Positions 57,162-64,000 of a DNA stretch of 64,000 bases are shown here, piece by piece. The DNA is from Amycolatopsis anabasis. Its GTDB lineage: Bacteria; Actinomycetota; Actinomycetes; Mycobacteriales; Pseudonocardiaceae. The notes below the pieces were generated by a model. The model did no database searches, had not been told where the DNA came from, and was given only the letters and a program-made list of their open reading frames with translations. How positions within the stretch are numbered: position 1 is the first letter of the stretch; each line of letters begins with the position of its first letter. Where the stretch lies: NCBI RefSeq assembly GCF_009765355.1, contig NZ_VTHK01000010.1, positions 1 to 64,000 on the forward strand, read 5' to 3'. The translations under genes and the position numbers were made by a program.

Positions 57162-57181
57162 CGAAAGTGCGCGCACTTTCG
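57162..57181. terminator. Gene-end palindrome (family B, second copy)
   Basis: CGAAAGTGCG / CGCACTTTCG is a perfect 20-bp palindrome; CTGACCCC and GGGGTCAG flank it and extend the stem with a small bulge. It lies between the convergent dapE and XRE-TPR stops and includes the latter's stop region. Confidence 0.78.
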
Positions 57182-57184
57182 GGG

Positions 57185-58501
57185 TCAGTCGGGGGTGGCG
57201 CCGAGGGTGAGGAGGCCGTCGCGGAGCAGGTCGGCGGCTTCGGTGAGCCGGTGCTGCGAGCAGAGCAGCTCGCCCGCCCGGTCCAGCGACACCGCGAGCG
57301 GGCCGCGCGCGTTCAACCGGGTCGCCACCTCGATCGCCGCCCGGAAGTGTTCCTCCGCCGCCGGTTCGTCCGCCCGCGCGAGCGCCAGCGCGCCGAACTC
57401 GTACCGCACCGCCGCGGCGAGCGGATCGTCGGTGCCCAGTGCCCGCAGCACCTCGTCCAGCAGTTCCGCCGCCACGTCGAGCCGCCCGAGTTCCCGGTTG
57501 ACCTCGGCCAGTTCCAGGGTGATCGCGCTCAGGTCGCCGGCCGCCGCCGACTCCCGGGCCGCCCGCAGATCGGCCAGCGCGCCGCGCCGGTCGCCGCCGA
57601 GCCGCCGGATCCGGCCCCGCGCCAGCAGGCACCGCGCGATCGCCGGGCGCAACGCGAGCTCGTGCACCAGGTCGTGCGCGTGCGCCACGGCCACCGCCGC
57701 GTCGGTGAACCGGTCCTCGGCGAGCTGCGCCCGGCACAACCCGGCGTAGTGGCCGATCAGTTCGGTGACCCCGTCCTCGGGCCCGAGCCGCGCGAGCCGC
57801 AGCGCCCCGCGCGCGCACTCGCCCGCGCGTTCGACGTCGCCGAGCCGCAGGTGCAGATCGGCGAGCAGCGCGCGCAACGCCAGCAGCACGACCGGATCCC
57901 GGTATCCGGCGCGCAGCAGCTCGTCCTGGCAGTTCTGCAGCAGGTAGGTCGCGTAATGCGGTTCGCCCGCCTCGGCCAGCACCAGCGCGCGCACCGGCAC
58001 CGCCAGCGCGCGCACCGGCGGCGTGTCCGGTTCCAGCGCGCGCTCGGCGGCGCGCAGGTGCTCCTCGGCCGCCGCGAGGTCCCCGCTCGCCAGCTCGACC
58101 CGGGCCAGCCACAGCCGGGCCAGCCCGGACTGCCGGGCCTGCCCGAGCCGATCGGCTTCCGGCCAGAGCCGCCGCAACCGGGTGCGCGCGGCGTCCGGCC
58201 GCCCGGCCAGGAACGCCTGCGCGGCCTCCACCAGCCCGAGGTCGAGCAGCATGACCTGCTGCGGTGAGCGCCCGGTCAGCAGTTCCTCCGGGTCGAGCCC
58301 CAGCCGGTCGGCGAAATGCCGCAACGCGTCACCGGACGGGGTCCGCTTCCCGCTTTCCACCGACGACACGTAGGCCGCGGTGTAGTGCGGCTGCGCGAGC
58401 GCGCGCTGGGTCAGCCCGCGCTCGGACCGCAGCCGCCGCAACCGGGCGCCGACGGGCTCCCGCGCCCGGCTCGCCGGTTCGGCGCCGAACGAGCCGTTCA
58501 C
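57185..58501 (-). CDS. XRE-family regulator with TPR-like repeats
   Basis: 438 aa from the GTG at 58501; a frame to 58588 runs into the M28 gene. Residues ~20-80 are an XRE HTH (GARLRRLRSERGLTQRALAQ, YVSSVESGKRTPSGDALRHF). The rest is a superhelix of TPR-like repeats (LARVELASGDLAAAEEHLRA, RYEFGALALARADEPAAEEH). Such proteins often respond to peptides, as RRNPP-type regulators do; a role in controlling the adjacent secreted peptidases is possible. It lies 31 bp downstream of the M28 gene on the same strand. Confidence 0.87.
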   Translation of the reverse strand: MNGSFGAEPASRAREPVGARLRRLRSERGLTQRALAQPHYTAAYVSSVESGKRTPSGDALRHFADRLGLDPEELLTGRSPQQVMLLDLGLVEAAQAFLAGRPDAARTRLRRLWPEADRLGQARQSGLARLWLARVELASGDLAAAEEHLRAAERALEPDTPPVRALAVPVRALVLAEAGEPHYATYLLQNCQDELLRAGYRDPVVLLALRALLADLHLRLGDVERAGECARGALRLARLGPEDGVTELIGHYAGLCRAQLAEDRFTDAAVAVAHAHDLVHELALRPAIARCLLARGRIRRLGGDRRGALADLRAARESAAAGDLSAITLELAEVNRELGRLDVAAELLDEVLRALGTDDPLAAAVRYEFGALALARADEPAAEEHFRAAIEVATRLNARGPLAVSLDRAGELLCSQHRLTEAADLLRDGLLTLGATPD

Positions 58502-58532
58502 GAAAGCCCGCCTCACCTTCTGCTCAGACTGC

Positions 58533-60227
<1,695 letters not shown>

Positions 60228-60871
60228 CTAGAGCGTGATGCTCCAGCTGTCGAGCGTCCCGGTGTCCTGCGAGTAGGCGTCGTAGAGCACGAGCGTCCAG
60301 GTGCCGCTCGCGTTCTCCCCGGTCACCGGCACGGAATAGGTGCGGGTGCCGAATTCGGTGCAGGGCACCGATCCGGTGGCCTTGACCGAGTACGACTTGT
60401 TCGCCGGGGACTGCAGGCTGATCCGCAGGTCCTCGGCGCAGGTGTGCTTCGCGGTGATCGACAGCTGCACCGGCGACGTCGCGGTGCCGGACGCGGACGA
60501 CGTGATCGGGCTGCGCACGGTGCCGAAGTCCTGGATCGGGAAATCGGCGTCGTTGCTGAAGCTCCGGATGTCGCCCGAGCCGACGGTCAGGGTGTACTGC
60601 GCCTCGTGGTCGATGTCGGCGCCATCGGCCTTGATGGTGATCGGCGTGGTGCTGTTCGGGGTGCTGCTCGACGTGGTGATGGTCAGCGTCGAGGTCGCCC
60701 CGGACTGCACGGAGGCCGGGTTGAACGTCGCGGTCGCCCCCGCGGGCAGGCCGCTCGCGGTGAAGTTCACCGTCTGCGCGTTGCCCTTGGTGGTCTGCGT
60801 GCTCACCGTGACCGTCGCCGACTGTCCGGGTTGGACGGTGCCGGAGGTCGAGCTGAGCGTCATCGAGAAGT
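60228..60871 (-). repeat. Duplicated Ig-like/P-domain tail, copy in the M4 gene
   Basis: Counterpart of 58533-59175. See that entry for the pattern of divergence. Confidence 0.85.
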
Positions 60872-62492
60872 CGTTGCCCGGCTGCGAAGTGCAGGTCGGT
60901 TCACCGGCCACCGCGGCCACGCTCACCGCGTCCCAGGCCTTCTTCACCGTGTCGTACTCGGTGCAGCTGCCCGGGAACACCGCGATCGCGGCCTCCAGGG
61001 TCGCCTTGCGGGCGGCCCGGTGGTTCCAGCCGGAGGTCTTCTTCAGCAGGCCGTTGTAGAAGATCTTCCCGGCCTTCTGGATGCCGATGCCGGTGATCGA
61101 GGAGTTGTTGCAGGTCGGGCTGTTCGGCTTGCCGCCGCCCGGGCTGGTGCCCTCGGCGAGCAGGTAGAACCAGTGGTTCTGCGGACCCGCGGCCGCGTGC
61201 ACCTCGGTGTTCGGGATGGACGAGGAGTAGCAGTTCGGGTCGCCGACGCGGGACGGGTCGTACATGTAGCGGATCGGGCCCCGGCCGACCAGGTTGACCT
61301 CTTCGCCGACCTCGTAGTCCGGCGGGTCGTTCGGGTTGTTGGCGTAGTGCTCGGTGAGCGCGCCGAAGATGTCGCCGGTGGACTCGTTCAGCCCGCCGTT
61401 CTCGTTGCCCGATCCCGCGCCGCCGGGCGTGGTCTGGAAGATCGCGTGCCCGTACTCGTGGCCCACGACGTCCATCGGGGTGGCCTGGCGCTGGTTGTCC
61501 TGGGAGTGCCCGAACGTGGTCGAGCTGCCGTCCCAGTAGGCGTTGACCGCGTTGAGGCCGACCCATGCCGGGAAGCCGCCGCCGTTGCCGTTGATCCCGT
61601 TGCGGCCCAGCCACTCGCGCAGCATGTCCCATTCCCGCTGGACGTCGTAGAGCGCGTCCACGCAGGCGGTTTCCAGGTTCGTGCCGGAGCCGTTGCCCCA
61701 GGCGTCGTCCGGGCCGGTGAAGGGCTGCTTGCTGCTGTTGGTGCCGCAGCGGATGCCGCTGCGCGTCGGGTCCACTGTGGAGTACTGGCTGCCCGACTGG
61801 GTGGTGTTGATGGTGACGTTGCCGTTGTAGTAGCTGTTCCCGGTGCCCGCGATCGAAACGTCGCCCTGCGGCTGCGCGGCCTGTGCCGCGGGCGCGTAGG
61901 TGCGGACGTCGTCCCGGGTGTCGAGGACCGCGCCGCTGGTGCCGTCCACGAACACGTGCAGCTTGCTCGGCGCCTTGTCGGTCCGGCCGTTCACCACGAC
62001 CTCGTACGCCAGTTTCGGCGCGCTTCCGGCCAGCACCACCAGCCGTGGCGAGTCCACCCCGTCCACCGCGGGCAGTTGGCGGCGGGCCACCTCGGCGGCC
62101 TTGGCCGCGTCGATCTTCGCGGTGGTGTCCACGGCGATGGGCGCGGTCTCCGCGGCGGTGGTGTCGCGCACCCGGCCCTGGCCGTCCGCGACGACGACCG
62201 CGTCGCCGCCGACCACCGGGAGGCCGCGGTAGGTGCGTTCGTAGCCGGAGTAGAACAGGCCACCGGCGCCGGGGGTGGTGAGCACCCGGTGGAACGCTTC
62301 GCCGACGCCCTTGCGCAGCCGGTCGAGCCCGGCCGCGGCGGCCTGGTCCGAGGCGGTGGCCGCGAGTGCTTGCGGGTCCGCCGTCTGCTGGATGGTCGTG
62401 TCCGCGCTCGCCGGGATCACCGGCAGGGCGAACGTCAGGGCCAGGCCGGCTATCGCCGCCAAGCCCGTTCTCGGCCCTCGCTGGGATGACAT
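60228..62492 (-). CDS. Secreted M4-family metallopeptidase (thermolysin type) with P-domain tail
   Basis: 754 aa from the ATG at 62492 with AAGGA eight bases upstream. Signal peptide (~1-30, GLAAIAGLALTFALPVIPAS), then an FTP/PepSY-type propeptide (~40-200). The catalytic domain holds VVGHEYGHAIF (HExxH) and the third zinc ligand in GGLNESTGDIFGALTEHYAN; NTEVHAAAGPQNHWFYLLAE carries the active-site His region. An Ig-like module and P domain end the protein, nearly identical to those of the M28 enzyme. The pair would degrade external proteins to amino acids. Upstream are two tandem copies of a promoter-leader. Confidence 0.95.
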   Translation of the reverse strand: MSSQRGPRTGLAAIAGLALTFALPVIPASADTTIQQTADPQALAATASDQAAAAGLDRLRKGVGEAFHRVLTTPGAGGLFYSGYERTYRGLPVVGGDAVVVADGQGRVRDTTAAETAPIAVDTTAKIDAAKAAEVARRQLPAVDGVDSPRLVVLAGSAPKLAYEVVVNGRTDKAPSKLHVFVDGTSGAVLDTRDDVRTYAPAAQAAQPQGDVSIAGTGNSYYNGNVTINTTQSGSQYSTVDPTRSGIRCGTNSSKQPFTGPDDAWGNGSGTNLETACVDALYDVQREWDMLREWLGRNGINGNGGGFPAWVGLNAVNAYWDGSSTTFGHSQDNQRQATPMDVVGHEYGHAIFQTTPGGAGSGNENGGLNESTGDIFGALTEHYANNPNDPPDYEVGEEVNLVGRGPIRYMYDPSRVGDPNCYSSSIPNTEVHAAAGPQNHWFYLLAEGTSPGGGKPNSPTCNNSSITGIGIQKAGKIFYNGLLKKTSGWNHRAARKATLEAAIAVFPGSCTEYDTVKKAWDAVSVAAVAGEPTCTSQPGNDFSMTLSSTSGTVQPGQSATVTVSTQTTKGNAQTVNFTASGLPAGATATFNPASVQSGATSTLTITTSSSTPNSTTPITIKADGADIDHEAQYTLTVGSGDIRSFSNDADFPIQDFGTVRSPITSSASGTATSPVQLSITAKHTCAEDLRISLQSPANKSYSVKATGSVPCTEFGTRTYSVPVTGENASGTWTLVLYDAYSQDTGTLDSWSITL

Positions 62493-62515
62493 GGATGGAT
62501 TCCTTCCAGGGCAGG

Positions 62516-62567
62516 ACCGCGCGACCGGCGCCGGAAAGGCGAGGCAGGGAGGTGCCGTCCGCGCGGT
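62516..62567 (-). promoter_or_regulatory. Leader hairpin upstream of the M4 peptidase start
   Basis: ACCGCGCG / CGCGCGGT arms close an imperfect stem 24 bp before the ATG at 62492, leaving the AAGGA site free. The loop contains a CTCCCTGCC stretch (minus strand) that recurs in the hairpin at 62717-62766. Confidence 0.55.
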
Positions 62568-62603
62568 GATCGTCAAACCATGTGCAGGGATGCGCCTGAT
62601 GGA

Positions 62604-62666
62604 ATAACTAGAGTTATGCCTATAGGCGCATTCGTTGAGTAAAGAGCGATCAACGACTTCCGTCAA
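62604..62666 (-). promoter_or_regulatory. Promoter copy 1 of the M4 peptidase gene
   Basis: On the minus strand TTGACG (62666-62661), a 17-base spacer and TTTACT (62643-62638) form a SigA-like promoter. Downstream lies the dyad ATAAC-N4-GTTAT (62604-62617), at about +13 to +27 if transcription starts near 62630. All parts recur in copy 2. Confidence 0.7.
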
Positions 62667-62716
62667 TTCGCCATTCGGCCTACGCGGAAAGTAGGTAGGC
62701 CCTGGTCGGCTCGGGG

Positions 62717-62766
62717 CCGTGCGGTCGGCGCCGGGAGAGGCATGGCAGGGAGCGCCGACCGCACGG
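62717..62766 (-). repeat. 15-bp perfect hairpin, leader element of copy 2
   Basis: CCGTGCGGTCGGCGC (62717-62731) / GCGCCGACCGCACGG (62752-62766), 20-base loop. It corresponds to the leader hairpin at 62516-62567 but no gene start follows it; it ends where copy 1 of the promoter unit begins. Confidence 0.75.
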
Positions 62767-62805
62767 GGGTATGCCGGAGCTTTATGCCTCTGGTGCGTCC
62801 CGAGT

Positions 62806-62869
62806 AATAACTGCCGTTATTCTTATGGACGCTTTATTCGAGTAAAGGACGGCTCGCGGTCCGCGTCAA
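62806..62869 (-). promoter_or_regulatory. Promoter copy 2 (distal) upstream of the M4 gene
   Basis: TTGACG (62869-62864), 17-base spacer, TTTACT (62846-62841), then AATAAC-N4-GTTATT (62806-62821). The same element order and spacing as copy 1, about 203 bp away. The adjoining AATTCGCCATTCGG is also shared. Confidence 0.7.
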
Positions 62870-62882
62870 TTCGCCATTCGGA

Positions 62883-64000
62883 CTACTCGGAAAGTAGGTC
62901 GGCACCGCGAACCCCGCGCCGGTAGGCGGCCACCGCGTCGTCGAGCCTGCCCTGCGCGCGCAGCACGTCGCCGAGATGCAGCGACGTGGTCACCAGCGCG
63001 GTGCGCAGGGCCGCCCGTTCCTGGTCCTCGGCGGCCCGGCGCAACAGGGCTTCCGCGCGCGGCAGGTCACCGCGGGCGCGGGCGAGCAGGCCGAGCAGCC
63101 GGGTGGCCTCGGCCCGCGCCTCCACGTCGGGCGAGGCTTCCAGCAGGGGCCGGATCTCCCGGATCAGCGCCTCGGCCTCGTCCAGCGCGCCCTGGCGGCG
63201 GCGGACCTCGGCCAGTTCGATCGTCGCGCCGATGACGCCCTCCTGGGAGTCCATCCCGGCGAGCAGGTCCCGGGCCCGGGTCAGTTCCGCGTGGGCCTCG
63301 TCCAGGCGCCCCACCTCGCGCAGCAGGAACCCGCGCGCCCAGCGGCAGCGCGCGATGTCCCGGTCGAATCCCAGCGCGGACCACAGCCGCAGCGCCTCGG
63401 ACAGGTCCGCGTCCGCGCGGTCCGCGTGCCCGACCGCCTGCCACAGCTGCGCGGCCTGCCGGTGGAAGCGGGCGACGAAGTCCGCGCGGTTCGCCGCGGG
63501 CGCGATCCGGTCCCCGGCCTCGGCCGCCCGCCGCGCCCGGCGCAGGTCGCCCATTTCCACCAGGGGGTGGATCAGGGCGGTGAGCAGGGCGAGTTCGGCG
63601 TCCGGATCGGGCCGGTCACCGGCCCGCAACTCGCTGAGCGCGCCCTCCACCCGTGCGACCGCGGTCGTCGCGAACCCGGAGAGGTACTGGCAGCCCGCCC
63701 AGCGGTGCACGATCATCGCCCGCAGCCACGGCGGCGCGGCCGCCGCGACCCGCTCGGCGTGTTCGAAGCCGACCGTCGCGCCCGCGATGTCGAACCGCTG
63801 CCAGCGCGCCTCGGCCAGGCAGAACCGCGCGTAGCACTCGACGCCGGGCAGGTGGAACCGCGCGGCGCGGGTCTCCACGTCGACGAAGGTGGCCTCGGCG
63901 CGTTCGATCCGGCCCTGCGCGAGCGACCGGTACGCCTCGTCGAGTTCGGCCCACATGGCTTCGGCCAGCCCGGGCGGGCGGCCGTAGCGCAGGTCGTCGA
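62883..64000 (-). CDS. TPR-like repeat protein (5' partial)
   Basis: The frame runs off the right edge of the window; an internal ATG at 63956 is not necessarily the start (in-frame DDLRYGRPPGLAEA precedes it). At least 370 residues of helical TPR-like repeats (RRARRAAEAGDRIAPAANRA, LTRARDLLAGMDSQEGVIGA, ALLRRAAEDQERAALRTALV). No HTH is seen in the available part, but the layout resembles the C-terminal half of large TPR regulators (XRE-TPR or SARP/AfsR-like). Its 3' end coincides with the start of the duplicated promoter unit. A possible regulator of the peptidases. Confidence 0.75.
   Translation of the reverse strand, partial: DDLRYGRPPGLAEAMWAELDEAYRSLAQGRIERAEATFVDVETRAARFHLPGVECYARFCLAEARWQRFDIAGATVGFEHAERVAAAAPPWLRAMIVHRWAGCQYLSGFATTAVARVEGALSELRAGDRPDPDAELALLTALIHPLVEMGDLRRARRAAEAGDRIAPAANRADFVARFHRQAAQLWQAVGHADRADADLSEALRLWSALGFDRDIARCRWARGFLLREVGRLDEAHAELTRARDLLAGMDSQEGVIGATIELAEVRRRQGALDEAEALIREIRPLLEASPDVEARAEATRLLGLLARARGDLPRAEALLRRAAEDQERAALRTALVTTSLHLGDVLRAQGRLDDAVAAYRRGVRGADLLSE

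Overview
The window is a high-GC, gene-dense chromosomal segment from a mycolata-related actinomycete of the Pseudonocardiaceae type; Amycolatopsis is the best guess. The evidence is GTG and even TTG starts, ATGA/GTGA stop-start overlaps, the F420 genes fbiA-fbiB, the succinylase lysine/DAP genes dapC, dapD and dapE, and an arabinogalactan-linker cluster (rmlB, rmlD, wbbL, manB, two LCP ligases) that keeps the order seen around Rv3264c-Rv3277 of Mycobacterium tuberculosis. The species is an inference; no rRNA or tRNA is present to test it.

Layout. 1-5.3 kb: an envelope/secreted set (zinc-ribbon membrane protein with a glycan-binding-like tail, a TolB-like secreted protein, an Ig-like membrane protein). 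5.3-9.0 kb: a LuxR-type regulator with a degenerate receiver and a NarL-type two-component system; a near-perfect DevR/DosR-type dyad lies upstream of the LuxR gene. 9.2-11.5 kb: an NmrA-like reductase and a 14-TM drug exporter. 11.8-23.5 kb: two GtrA proteins, a membrane-fused ECF sigma factor, a degenerate GGDEF protein, two GT87 mannosyltransferases, purK-purE, an acyl-CoA ligase and a FadE25-type acyl-CoA dehydrogenase.

23.5-27.2 kb looks like a small genomic island inserted into the 3' end of fadE. The last ~54 bp of fadE are repeated at 27148, and between the copies lie a micro-ORF/zinc-finger/XRE operon, a DUF5919-type HTH protein coupled to an inositol-monophosphatase-type enzyme, an AT-rich orphan gene and a structured non-coding block.

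27.4-44.5 kb is the envelope polysaccharide region: DoxX, TIGR03089, two LCP ligases (one with a 45-bp palindromic repeat array in its coding sequence), rmlB-rmlD, five glycosyltransferase genes, wbbL, manB and an AlkA-type glycosylase. 44.6-49.4 kb: small Pro/Gln-rich membrane proteins with a GntR regulator, and the overlapping operon GNAT-fbiA-fbiB-nudix. 49.4-57.2 kb: ferredoxin-dapC, a TetR/flavin monooxygenase pair with two tandem operators, a CHAD protein, dapD, a lipoprotein and dapE. 57.2-64 kb: an XRE-TPR regulator, secreted M28 and M4 peptidases sharing a nearly identical C-terminal tail, a duplicated promoter-leader unit upstream of the M4 gene, and a truncated TPR gene at the right edge.

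Gene ends in this window, mostly between convergent genes, repeatedly carry long palindromes of several distinct sequence families. Some families occur twice here, and two palindromic repeats also lie inside reading frames.
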